Shown here in pieces: positions 26,577 through 35,374 of a stretch of DNA of 64,000 bases (position 1 is the first letter of the stretch; each line of letters begins with the position of its first letter). This stretch comes from Flavitalea plasmicola (GTDB taxonomy: Bacteria; Bacteroidota; Bacteroidia; Chitinophagales; Chitinophagaceae). Below the pieces are notes generated by a model that saw only the letters and a list, made by a program, of their open reading frames with translations, was not told where the DNA came from and made no database searches. The position numbers and the translations under genes are program-made. The stretch lies in contig NZ_JAUOTO010000007.1 of the NCBI RefSeq assembly GCF_030546645.1, positions 248,001-312,000 of the forward strand, given 5' to 3'.

Positions 26577-27728
26577 CTAGTTCGATTTTAGTTTGGTATT
26601 TCTGAGGAACCTCACTACACTGTTTGGTAGCCATTTCTTATCCAGCGCGCCCGGAGGTGCCGGCCTGTATGTCTTGACCCTATCCCTGTTAGACGTCTCT
26701 GCAATAATATCCCAATAAAGCCGGCTGCACCGAATCGGGTCAAATGTGCTATCGGCAAATTCAACGGCATTTGCAGACAGGTTATTATACAGTCCACGGT
26801 TGGATACAAGTTCCCCGATCCTTTCCGCAAATGCCGGAGCATTACCGGCTTCTACCAGATAGCCGTTCTTACCGTTCTCCACGATCTCACGTATCCCGCC
26901 AGGTATATCACTTACGACAGGAACCAGGCCTGTCTTCATAGCCTCGATCAGGGAGACGGGAAGACCTTCGGATTCGCTGGTCATCAGAAAAACATCATTT
27001 TCCTTATAGATCTCGTGAAGACGCTGATTGTCCAGGAAGCCTGTCAGCCTGAAGTTAGATCGCCCGCCGATGGCCGTCTCCAGTTGCCCGCGCAAAGGGC
27101 CGTCTCCCACAATGGTAATTGTTACCTGCGTCCCTCTGCTCTTCAAAATAGCATCGATTTCCGGGATCAGCAGCGGGTTCTTTCTTTCCTCCAACCTGGA
27201 CACATATACAACCCGTAAGTTCTCTGCCGCTGACGCTGTCCTTTTCTCGTGGACGGCGGGCGTTGGAAAATAAGCCAGCCGGATATCATTTCTCCGGTGC
27301 GGTAAGAGATGGCACAGCTTTTCATAGATCTCCCTGCTAATGGCCACAAATGAGTCAATGACCCCTTCGTGCTCTTCTGCGATGCTGTAGTAATGCCCGA
27401 AATCCCCCAGCACGATGAGAACCACCGGTTGCCGCAAGCCCAGGAACTGTACCATTTGCAATTCCAGCATATCCGTCGCAATGATACAGTCGTTATTTTT
27501 GCCGATCAGGCTCCCCAATCCACCGACCGTGTGGTAGATATTGTCTTTACAGTGATAGCTGAACTTTATGAGCCTGACATTATTATTCACAGTACTTATC
27601 TGTTCCCGGCGAACACACTCGTTGGAGTAGGCTACAACGGCAACATTGCCCGGGTCAGGAACATGGTCCAGCAGGTTGTTTACAACGCTGTAAACCCCTC
27701 CGATCGCATCTGGTAGGAAAAACACCAT
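26577..27728 (-). CDS. glycosyltransferase family 4
   Basis: About 383 residues of GT-B fold: FFLPDAIGGVYSVVNNLLDH at the start, VVYVSRLEERKNPLLIPE in the donor domain and EX7E in SEGLPVSLIEA near residue 275. The ATG at 27728 is preferred to 27758 because it avoids a 25-nt overlap with the acetyltransferase gene and begins at the first conserved strand. Being next to the dideoxyhexose genes, it is a candidate for transferring that sugar; this is only positional inference. Confidence 0.87.
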   Translation of the reverse strand: MVFFLPDAIGGVYSVVNNLLDHVPDPGNVAVVAYSNECVRREQISTVNNNVRLIKFSYHCKDNIYHTVGGLGSLIGKNNDCIIATDMLELQMVQFLGLRQPVVLIVLGDFGHYYSIAEEHEGVIDSFVAISREIYEKLCHLLPHRRNDIRLAYFPTPAVHEKRTASAAENLRVVYVSRLEERKNPLLIPEIDAILKSRGTQVTITIVGDGPLRGQLETAIGGRSNFRLTGFLDNQRLHEIYKENDVFLMTSESEGLPVSLIEAMKTGLVPVVSDIPGGIREIVENGKNGYLVEAGNAPAFAERIGELVSNRGLYNNLSANAVEFADSTFDPIRCSRLYWDIIAETSNRDRVKTYRPAPPGALDKKWLPNSVVRFLRNTKLKSN

Positions 27729-27733
27729 TTTTA

Positions 27734-28345
27734 TTAGTCTACTTCTTTTATAAAACAAGCCGGGTTGCCGCCTACCAGGCTAAACGCGCTTACTGACCTG
27801 GTTACAACACTGCCGGCCCCCACGATCACCCCTTCTCCCAATTTTACGCCTTTCAATATGATACTTCGCAGGCCGACCCAGCATTTGTCCCCGATCTCCA
27901 CAGGCGATGACACCACTGTGTTCCAGTTTTTGTACGCATGCCCTTTCTGCCATTCTATACTATCATTCATTCTTTCCGAGGAATGGATCGAATGTGAATT
28001 TGTATCTATTATGTTGCAATGCATGGAAATAAGGACATTGCTCCCGATGGTCACTCTTTCCGAACACTCTACATAAGTGCCAGGGCCTATATATACATTG
28101 TTTCCAATGACGACCTTCGAAGAAGCCCTGTACAGCACGATCGTTCCACAAATACAACAGTCATTTCCTATCTCCAGGTAAATGTTGCCCGGGCGCTTAT
28201 CTGCAAGTATCACATTCATCGCACTCAGGTTGCAGCCTGCGCCGGCTTTTATGAAACCATCACTCATCAACCGGGCATTGTCCCGTATATTGGCAGGGCC
28301 CTGATCGCCCATTATCCTGGTCAGAATGCGACGGAATAAACTCAT
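27734..28345 (-). CDS. hexapeptide acyltransferase (serine acetyltransferase-like fold)
   Basis: A 203-residue left-handed beta-helix protein. Repeats run from about residue 40 to 190 (IYLEIGNDCCICGTIVLYR, VVIGNNVYIGPGTYVE), and GDKCWVGLRSIILKGVKLGEGVIVGAGSVV followed by GGNPA is the classical CoA-site end of sugar O-acetyltransferases. The catalytic His could be in the NSHSIH loop near residue 118. Likely O-acetylates a sugar of the polymer. It lies 16 nt after the GT10 gene. Confidence 0.83.
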   Translation of the reverse strand: MSLFRRILTRIMGDQGPANIRDNARLMSDGFIKAGAGCNLSAMNVILADKRPGNIYLEIGNDCCICGTIVLYRASSKVVIGNNVYIGPGTYVECSERVTIGSNVLISMHCNIIDTNSHSIHSSERMNDSIEWQKGHAYKNWNTVVSSPVEIGDKCWVGLRSIILKGVKLGEGVIVGAGSVVTRSVSAFSLVGGNPACFIKEVD

Positions 28346-28361
28346 ATTAAAATAAAACTGC

Positions 28362-29315
28362 TCACCGGAACGTAATACCCATACGTGAAAATATCATTTC
28401 GCGTAACTGGTGGCTCTTTCGTTTAAAAAAATGCAGCCGTTTCTTACTGCTGACAGCGACTGGAACCATTTTCCCGCTTTCGATGATCCCACGGAAGAAC
28501 TTCATTACGTTCTCGTCCCGTATGGTTTCCGGCAACATATCGTCCTTAAAAATAGGCTGGGAAATGATCTCCAGCGCCAGTTCATCGTTATTGTCGATCT
28601 CCATGATGCGTCGGATCAACGCCCGCTCATCCTTAAAATCATGGTAATTGATAAATCTTCCCGGATTGAAGTCTTTCGCAATCTCTTTATTTCCCCAATA
28701 GATAGGAATAGAGCCTACAAAGCATGGCTCGATCACCTTTTCAGTTACATATCCTGGATAAGAAGAATTCTCGAATGCAAATACGAACTTATAGTCCTTT
28801 ATGAACTCAAGCTTATTATCTACGTTCCGCCCGATGTTGTTCAAATATCTGCCGCCCGAGTCCACCCGCTTGACCTTAGACAGCTTGTGAAAGAAATTGA
28901 TGCGCTTTTTTGAATTTCCATTCGACACCAGCATACAGCAAAACTTGTCCTTGGCTTTCCACTGCTCCCTGATCGCCTCTGCGTTGCGGTTTTTCAAAAC
29001 ATTCAAATCCTGCCCCCACAGGTCGATGTAAAGGCGATATAAAGGCAGGCGGTAATGACGGGGATCATTATTAATATCAAAGGAGAGCGCGTAATCGCAT
29101 CCCGAAAAATCAGGTCGCTGATTCTCAGAAATGAAGTTGATCCGGATACATTTGTACTTGAGATATTCGTATCCGTAGCAGGAGTAGAACAGAAAGTCCG
29201 GCTCATCGGCAATTCGTACTTCGTACTGTTGTGAAAGGAGATGCACGAAGTAATTGTTCTCCTTATCGAACCCCTTCCAAAAATCCGTAAAATTAATTTT
29301 TATCTCCCTTTTCAT
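28362..29315 (-). CDS. GT10-type (alpha-1,3/4-) fucosyltransferase
   Basis: A 317-residue enzyme whose C-terminal half has the unmistakable family 10 block FAFENSSYPGYVTEKVIEP, then VGSIPIYWGNKEIAKDFNPG and FINYHDF. The Glu and Lys of the motif bind GDP-fucose. The N-terminal acceptor half is variable, as in Helicobacter FucT. A basic C-terminal tail (KKRLHFFKRKS) may bind the membrane. With the GT11 enzyme and gmd/fcl, this gives two separate fucosylation steps. Overlaps the FkbM gene by 4 nt. Confidence 0.92.
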   Translation of the reverse strand: MKREIKINFTDFWKGFDKENNYFVHLLSQQYEVRIADEPDFLFYSCYGYEYLKYKCIRINFISENQRPDFSGCDYALSFDINNDPRHYRLPLYRLYIDLWGQDLNVLKNRNAEAIREQWKAKDKFCCMLVSNGNSKKRINFFHKLSKVKRVDSGGRYLNNIGRNVDNKLEFIKDYKFVFAFENSSYPGYVTEKVIEPCFVGSIPIYWGNKEIAKDFNPGRFINYHDFKDERALIRRIMEIDNNDELALEIISQPIFKDDMLPETIRDENVMKFFRGIIESGKMVPVAVSSKKRLHFFKRKSHQLREMIFSRMGITFR

Positions 29316-30031
29316 CTCCTGACAAATAAAACGTTTCCCATATCATATCCTTTGGGAATAGCTTCAACGACCACTTTGAAGCCCAATGATTCAAGGTAGT
29401 CCCTGTACTTGTCATATACACCGACCCCTTCATAGGTCTCCTTAACACTTACTTCTGTATGAATCACTTTTACGGAAGGAAGTATCCTGTTTGAAGCCTT
29501 CAGCATCTGCATTTCAAAACCCTGCATGTCCAGCCAAAGCATATCGACATGATCTATATTGTACTTAATCGCCCAGTCGTCCAGGGTGATAGTAGTAACC
29601 TCTATCTTTTTATTAAAAAAAGTTGTTGTATGGTCTATAAGATGATCTTTCGGTGGTAACAGCGAGCTGGAGGCATCCGAATCACCTTCACTGACAAAGA
29701 AATGATCTATTCCGGACTTGTTGCTTAATGCCAGTGGATAAGACGTAATGCGCGGATATTGCCTGGTCCTGTCCGCCAGCCGTTGGAATATCTCAGGTAC
29801 AGGCTCGAAAGCGTGCAGCGTGCCGCCCAATACTCTATTGAGCTCGATAGAATCAGTTCCGTCATGCGCCCCGCAATCTATGATCACCGGTGAAGCCGGC
29901 AGATATTTTTTCAGAATGGATTTGGAGATCCGCTCTTTGCTCACTCTTGGAATAGCGAGGTGCTGGAAAATATAAAAATCCCTGAGATAATTATACTTAT
30001 GTGCTATTTTACTGATCAGTGCCATCTTCAA
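29312..30031 (-). CDS. FkbM-family methyltransferase
   Basis: A 239-residue SAM-dependent methyltransferase with VIIDCGAHDGTDSIEL as motif I, LHAFEPVPEIFQRL next, and TLDDWAIKYNIDHVDMLWLDMQGFEMQML as the FkbM core. In this locus it should methylate a hydroxyl of the glycan. The gene lies 20 nt after an SGNH-like gene and close to the ABC exporter whose Wzt-like ATPase has a cargo domain, so a chain-end methyl cap is possible but unproved. Confidence 0.9.
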   Translation of the reverse strand: MKMALISKIAHKYNYLRDFYIFQHLAIPRVSKERISKSILKKYLPASPVIIDCGAHDGTDSIELNRVLGGTLHAFEPVPEIFQRLADRTRQYPRITSYPLALSNKSGIDHFFVSEGDSDASSSLLPPKDHLIDHTTTFFNKKIEVTTITLDDWAIKYNIDHVDMLWLDMQGFEMQMLKASNRILPSVKVIHTEVSVKETYEGVGVYDKYRDYLESLGFKVVVEAIPKGYDMGNVLFVRR

Positions 30032-30051
30032 AATATTAGAATGGTTTTTTC

Positions 30052-30858
30052 TTATCCCTTCCTGTATGCCTCGGTAATTTTCCTGGAAATAGAACGAACA
30101 TTTTGTCTGAAGGAAAGGAATTGTTTAACACTCATAAACAGCCATTTTCCCCTTGCTATAACGTTTTTAAACAAGATTTCATATAGGGGATAATGTTTTT
30201 TTAAAAGGTCGGGGGCTACCCTGTAGATCTCCCTGAGCACCATTGGCATTGCCATTTGACCAAGGTGAATTCCGTCAAAGAAATACACAGTCCTGCTTTT
30301 TAAATTGCCCTTTATCAGCTTTTTGAATACAGACAAGAAAACAAGATTTCTCTTCTCACATTCCATTTTTAAATACGAATTGAACAAGATGCTGCACTTG
30401 TTCCTTTCCTCCATGGAGCCATAGGTCGGATATTCTATATTGGTGGAGTTCGCGCTTGGGATGGCATTCCAAACCATCATCCTGAACCCCATGCCGATCA
30501 ATTCATCGATCACCTGAAAATACCGCCTGACGCATTGCTCCACCAGGTCCTGCAAAGGCCTTTCCTGAAGATCTGCCTGTTTTAACAAGTGGCACCTGCA
30601 GTCTATTTCGCCAAAGCACATCATGATCGTAGACGCACGAGGCAGCTGTTTCACAAGATCAAAAAGCTTTTCCCGTCCTTTTTCTTTAGTATTGATATTT
30701 GTCAGGCTATACGCCAGTACGGAGCCCAGCCGATATCCCTTAAAGAAAGGGTATTTATTGGAAGCACTTTCAGGATACGCCGGTTGTATGGCGTCAAATC
30801 CCGAGAAGAAGCTCGCATGGCTATCTCCTATGCAATGTATAACGTCTACGCCTCCCAT
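30052..30858 (-). CDS. SGNH/GDSL-like protein
   Basis: A 268-residue protein with SGNH hydrolase blocks: block I CIGDSHASF with Ser13 at the N-terminus, a block III-like CFGEIDCR in which the usual Asn is replaced, and DGIHL (Asp and His of block V) near residue 207. No signal peptide is visible, so it appears cytosolic. Related capsule-locus proteins handle acyl groups or link to polymer ends, but substrate is unknown. The start overlaps the ATPase gene by 13 nt. Confidence 0.7.
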   Translation of the reverse strand: MGGVDVIHCIGDSHASFFSGFDAIQPAYPESASNKYPFFKGYRLGSVLAYSLTNINTKEKGREKLFDLVKQLPRASTIMMCFGEIDCRCHLLKQADLQERPLQDLVEQCVRRYFQVIDELIGMGFRMMVWNAIPSANSTNIEYPTYGSMEERNKCSILFNSYLKMECEKRNLVFLSVFKKLIKGNLKSRTVYFFDGIHLGQMAMPMVLREIYRVAPDLLKKHYPLYEILFKNVIARGKWLFMSVKQFLSFRQNVRSISRKITEAYRKG

Positions 30859-32072
30859 GTTGCTCTCCCCAGTGATAAGCCTAATCGTTCGCGGAATATA
30901 CGACCATCATCGTATACAGATTGTACCTCGAATGATTCGCAAAGCTCAACCCAGTCCAGGAAGCTCTTGAAGCGATCGAAGGCTCCCACCGAAACATAGT
31001 ATTTGCCCGGAACGAGGTTGTTATCAAGCGTCACTTTTATGCTGCCCGCCCCGGAGCGAACAGCGGCATATTGCCCGGTATCCGTCTGAAAGATCCCTTG
31101 TACACAGACGCCTTCATCATTGTAAATAAGAATAAAAAATTCACAGTCGCCCGAAAAGGAGCTAGCCTCAAAATCTATTTTAAAAATTAGTTGGGACAGA
31201 AGGGCTACAGTCGCAGCTTTGGATCCATTAATTTCTACATTATTTATACGTAATTCCTTTCCCCCCATTTTATGGGTATAGACTTTGTCGCCATGGTCGC
31301 CAAAATCCAGGTAGGACTTAACGATTTCTGAAGAAGATCCCGATTTGATAAGTTTACCCCCCGCGAACAGGATCGACTTATTGCAAAGCGTCTTAATGAT
31401 ATTCATGTTGTGGCTTACGAACAGCACAGTCCTGCCTTCGTTCTTGCTTACGTCTTCCATTTTGCCAAGGCATTTCTTCTGAAACTGGGCGTCCCCCACC
31501 GCAAGGACTTCGTCCACTATCAATATCTCAGGTTCGAGATGTGCCGCGACAGCGAATGCAAGCCGAACATACATCCCGCTGCTATACCTTTTCACCGGAG
31601 TATCAAGGAATTTCTCTATTTCCGCAAAGTCTACTATTTCATCAAATTTTCTTTTTATTTCGGAACGGGCCATCCCCAGGATGGCGCCATTTAAAAAGAT
31701 GTTTTCACGGCCGGTCAGTTCCGGATGAAAACCCGTGCCGACTTCCAGCAATGAAGCGACCCGCCCCCTTATGGTAATACGGCCGGAAGAAGGCTCTGTG
31801 ATCCGGCTCAGCACTTTTAACAGCGTGCTTTTACCTGCGCCATTTCGACCGATGATACCGACCCTGTCGCCAGGAAAAATCTCGAAGTTAATATCATTAA
31901 GAGCGAAAAATTCCTCTTTGGCAGGCCCGCTTCCTCCTTTGCGCGTACGCCTGGTGAGACGTTTTGCCTGGTTGGCGATCACATCTCTCAGGGATGTATA
32001 CCGTTCCTGGCTTTCATGAGAGATAATGAACTTTTTGGACAGTTGTTCTACTTTGATTGCTGGAAGGGTCAT
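30846..32072 (-). CDS. wzt: polysaccharide ABC exporter ATPase with C-terminal cargo domain (Wzt-like)
   Basis: A 408-residue protein. The nucleotide-binding domain (residues 1-250) has Walker A GRNGAGKST, signature YSSGMYVRLAFA, Walker B ILIVDEVLAVGD and the switch His in LFVSHN. Residues from about 270 form a beta-rich domain resembling the Wzt C-terminal domain, which in E. coli O8/O9a reads the chemical cap at the chain end. It pairs with the permease five bases upstream. The cargo domain predicts that polymer modification controls export. Confidence 0.92.
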   Translation of the reverse strand: MTLPAIKVEQLSKKFIISHESQERYTSLRDVIANQAKRLTRRTRKGGSGPAKEEFFALNDINFEIFPGDRVGIIGRNGAGKSTLLKVLSRITEPSSGRITIRGRVASLLEVGTGFHPELTGRENIFLNGAILGMARSEIKRKFDEIVDFAEIEKFLDTPVKRYSSGMYVRLAFAVAAHLEPEILIVDEVLAVGDAQFQKKCLGKMEDVSKNEGRTVLFVSHNMNIIKTLCNKSILFAGGKLIKSGSSSEIVKSYLDFGDHGDKVYTHKMGGKELRINNVEINGSKAATVALLSQLIFKIDFEASSFSGDCEFFILIYNDEGVCVQGIFQTDTGQYAAVRSGAGSIKVTLDNNLVPGKYYVSVGAFDRFKSFLDWVELCESFEVQSVYDDGRIFRERLGLSLGRATWEA

Positions 32073-32077
32073 GACAC

Positions 32078-32947
32078 TTAAATATTATCTGCGAAAGTTT
32101 TCTCGGTCTTACGGAAATACCGGATACCAATAATGCAAAAGAAAATAATTACTGCGCAGGATGCCAGGAAGCCGGGAAGATAGATGGGCTCGCCTACGAT
32201 ACACCAGCGAAATCCGTCAATGACGCCTACCATGGGATTGAGCGAATACAACAGCCTCCATTGCTCCGGCACCTTGGAACTTTTGAAGCCCACGGGGGAA
32301 ATATAAAGGCCGAATTGTACGATAAAAGGAATAATGTATCTGAAATCGCGGTATTTGACATTTAGGGCGGTGATATACAAGCTCGTCCCGAAAGAAGCAA
32401 GAAAGGTCATGATCACAAACACGGGCAATAGAAGCACCTGCACGGGCGGCAGAAAATGATACCAGGCCATTAGCAGGATCATCAATAGCGCGGATATTCC
32501 AAAATCGACAAAACTGACGATCACGGAGCTGGCCGGAATGATCATTCTTGGGAAGTATATCTTGGTGATCAGGTTGGAGTTGCCTATGAGACTATTGCTG
32601 GCTTCCGCCAGAGCATTGGCAAAAAATTGCCAGGGTAGCATCGCTGCATATACCGTAATAGCATATGGCACGATCTCATCCTTTGCGAAGTGAGCCAATT
32701 TGCCATAGATGATAGTGAAAATGATCATGGTGAGCAGAGGACGGATAATGCTCCAGGCGGCGCCAATAGCTGTTTGCTTATAACGAACCTTGATGTCCCT
32801 CCAGCTCAGGATGTAAAATAGCTCCCTGTAGCGCCAAAGATCCAGCCAGTAATGTTTCTCCGAATGACCTGCTTCAATCACCAGTTCCGGAACGGTACTT
32901 TCTAATGCCGACATTGCGTGTTGTTTTATCCGAACCACCTCTTCCAT
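32078..32947 (-). CDS. wzm: polysaccharide ABC exporter permease (Wzm-like)
   Basis: A 289-residue ABC-2 type permease with six hydrophobic helices. ELFYILSWRDIKVRYKQTAIGAAWSIIRPLL in the first third and NPMVGVIDGFRWC near the end are family hallmarks. It forms the inner-membrane channel with the Wzt-like ATPase encoded next. Its start lies 22 nt inside the end of the autokinase gene, whose Tyr-rich tail is encoded there. Confidence 0.93.
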   Translation of the reverse strand: MEEVVRIKQHAMSALESTVPELVIEAGHSEKHYWLDLWRYRELFYILSWRDIKVRYKQTAIGAAWSIIRPLLTMIIFTIIYGKLAHFAKDEIVPYAITVYAAMLPWQFFANALAEASNSLIGNSNLITKIYFPRMIIPASSVIVSFVDFGISALLMILLMAWYHFLPPVQVLLLPVFVIMTFLASFGTSLYITALNVKYRDFRYIIPFIVQFGLYISPVGFKSSKVPEQWRLLYSLNPMVGVIDGFRWCIVGEPIYLPGFLASCAVIIFFCIIGIRYFRKTEKTFADNI

Positions 32948-35358
32948 AATTTGGCAAGAGGACTAAAAATATTGGATGTGTTTGATTTGCGTTTTTCATC
33001 TTCGAAATAGCCCGATTCGTGACCGTACCCATACGCCCCATAATAACCATATCCTCCCCCGTAATACCCGCCATAATATCCCGCTCCCACTTTTACATCG
33101 TTCAGCAGGAGACTAAGGCTCGGAAGCTTTCGGGAAACATATAAGTCCTCGATCATTCCCAGCTGTTTGCGGAAAGTATGGCCTTGCCGTATGATGTAAA
33201 GCGTACAATCTGCATATTTTCCCAAAGTGATCGCATCGCTGACCAATCCCACGGGGGCCGTATCCATGATCACTACTTCGAAAGCCTTCATTACCTCTTC
33301 CATTAATTCGTTGAGCCTTGGATCCAACAAAAGCTCTGCGGGATTAGGGGGTATCGGTCCACAAGGGATAACATATAAATTGTCAACGCCCTCTACCTTC
33401 ACCAGCAGCTCCTCGAACGACGCCTTTCCGATGATATAGTTCGTTATCCCCATCTTGCGCTTCAGGTCCAATCCGGAAACGATCTTAGGTTTTCGGATAT
33501 CGAATTCCATGATCACCGTTTTCCTTCCGGATAACGCCATAACTGCGCCGATATTGGTACTGATAAAAGATTTCCCTTCTCCGCTGAAAGAAGAGGTCAC
33601 CATGATCACAGGTCTGTCCTTCCTGTTGATGATATATTGCAGATTTGTACGAATGATCCGGAACTGTTCCGAGATAAACCGGCGGCTGTTAAGCGCAACC
33701 ACAAGCGTTGCCTGACCTTCGGAATGACCTATTTCACCCAAAATAGGGGCCTGGGTCTGCTTTTCGACATCTGCCCTGCCGCTAACCTTATCCTTCAGCA
33801 CCTCGCGGAGCGCCGTAATACCCACAGGGATCAGCAGGCCGAGCAGAAAGTAAAAGGTGAAGATCTTCTTTTTATCCGGGCTCACCGGCACGGATGATCC
33901 GATCGCCGGTTCTATGATACGCGAGTTGGATATAGTCGAAGCAGAAGAAATGGACGTCTCGATCTTTTTTTGAAGGAGTAATGAATACAGATCTTCCAGG
34001 ATCTTCTGCTGTCGCTCGATATTCAATAGTTGCATGGACTTACCTGGCAGGCTGGTAATGTGTCCCTGCAATACCTGATTTTCCTTCTCCAGATGGCTTT
34101 GAGCGATCGTATATGCCTGTTTGACATTCATCAACGCCTGGTAAATATCCCTTCGGACCCTCTCCAGGGAGGAATTTAAGTTCTGTATCAGCTGGTTGCT
34201 TTCCGACGTTGTCTTCAGATAGTTATCCCGCTCCAGCTGCAGCCGGTTATATTCGCTCACCATCTGTAATAAGGCTGGCTCCTCGATCCCGAGGTTGGTA
34301 GGCACCAGTTCGTAAACATTCTTTTTATCCCCCACATAGTCCATCAGCCAATTGACTATGCTCAGCTTAACCGCTTGCGCTACCTTCTCTTTACCACTTT
34401 CCCCCACCTTGTCCAAATACGCTTTTGATTGGCCTTCTATGTCAAAAGCCTGGTTCTCCACCATGAAGTTGCGCAATACACCCTGAACTCCCCGAAGCGT
34501 ATCGTTCAATTCGAACAATCGATCGTTGATGAACTTCAGCGTATTGGTGGAGATCTTGGTTTTATCTTCCACGATGAGGGTGTCATACACCGCCATTAGC
34601 GTATTAAGAACATCCCTGCCAAGGTTCTTACTTTCAGAATCGAAGGTAAGCGTCAGTATCGTGGACTGATCGGCCGGCTGTGCTACTCTAAGATCTCCGA
34701 CAAGTGACTCGACTGCGCTCGAGATCGACAGGTGCCGCAGCTCGAACTCCCTGCTGCCATAATTGCTGAAATCCATACCAGCCGTGGTATCGATACGAAA
34801 ACGATTTCCACCTTCCTCAATTTCCTGGCCAAACGGGATCGGGTTCTTACCCTCATTCAACAGAAACCGGCCATTGTCCAACATCAATATCTTGTAGGAT
34901 ATATCTGCTGAAGAATCCGCAATACGGGTAAATTGTATGTTGATCGGCCGCTCCGGGTAGATCAGGCTGCTCCTAACCTTTCCTCTATTATAACAAAGGG
35001 ATTGTAATTGAATATCTTTCACAACCCTACTTAGAACTGGCCTTGATTTAAGGATCTCCACCTCGTTATTCAGGTTAACATTCCCCTGAGCCATGAATAA
35101 TTCCTCGAATCTGGGATCTTTACCTCCGCCGCCGTTATCCCGGTCATTCTTGATGAGCAGTGAAGCCTTTACCTGGTATATCTGGGTCGTATAGCGGACC
35201 TTAATATAGGCCAGCACAATAAAAACAAAAGCGCTGATCAGTATCCACGGTATTAGCCATAGATACCGGAATATAAATTCCCGTGGGCTTATTTTCCATC
35301 GGTTGTCCTGAAGGGATGAATGTTCCGGGATGCCCGTTCTTATTTCACTGTCACTCAT
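32926..35358 (-). CDS. wzc: polysaccharide co-polymerase and tyrosine autokinase (Wzc-like)
   Basis: An 810-residue inner-membrane protein. A transmembrane helix near residue 40 is followed by a Wzz domain, a long coiled coil (about 270-450), a second helix near 515 and a BY-kinase domain. The kinase has Walker A SSFSGEGKSF near residue 600, Walker A' MEFDIRKPK and Walker B VVIMDTAP. The C-terminus is a tyrosine cluster (GYYGGYYGGGYGYYGAYGYG) that is the expected autophosphorylation tail. It should govern chain length and export, countered by the PHP phosphatase at the far end of the operon. A 16-nt gap separates it from wza. Confidence 0.95.
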   Translation of the reverse strand: MSDSEIRTGIPEHSSLQDNRWKISPREFIFRYLWLIPWILISAFVFIVLAYIKVRYTTQIYQVKASLLIKNDRDNGGGGKDPRFEELFMAQGNVNLNNEVEILKSRPVLSRVVKDIQLQSLCYNRGKVRSSLIYPERPINIQFTRIADSSADISYKILMLDNGRFLLNEGKNPIPFGQEIEEGGNRFRIDTTAGMDFSNYGSREFELRHLSISSAVESLVGDLRVAQPADQSTILTLTFDSESKNLGRDVLNTLMAVYDTLIVEDKTKISTNTLKFINDRLFELNDTLRGVQGVLRNFMVENQAFDIEGQSKAYLDKVGESGKEKVAQAVKLSIVNWLMDYVGDKKNVYELVPTNLGIEEPALLQMVSEYNRLQLERDNYLKTTSESNQLIQNLNSSLERVRRDIYQALMNVKQAYTIAQSHLEKENQVLQGHITSLPGKSMQLLNIERQQKILEDLYSLLLQKKIETSISSASTISNSRIIEPAIGSSVPVSPDKKKIFTFYFLLGLLIPVGITALREVLKDKVSGRADVEKQTQAPILGEIGHSEGQATLVVALNSRRFISEQFRIIRTNLQYIINRKDRPVIMVTSSFSGEGKSFISTNIGAVMALSGRKTVIMEFDIRKPKIVSGLDLKRKMGITNYIIGKASFEELLVKVEGVDNLYVIPCGPIPPNPAELLLDPRLNELMEEVMKAFEVVIMDTAPVGLVSDAITLGKYADCTLYIIRQGHTFRKQLGMIEDLYVSRKLPSLSLLLNDVKVGAGYYGGYYGGGYGYYGAYGYGHESGYFEDEKRKSNTSNIFSPLAKLWKRWFG

Positions 35359-35374
35359 AGGATGCTAAACGAAT

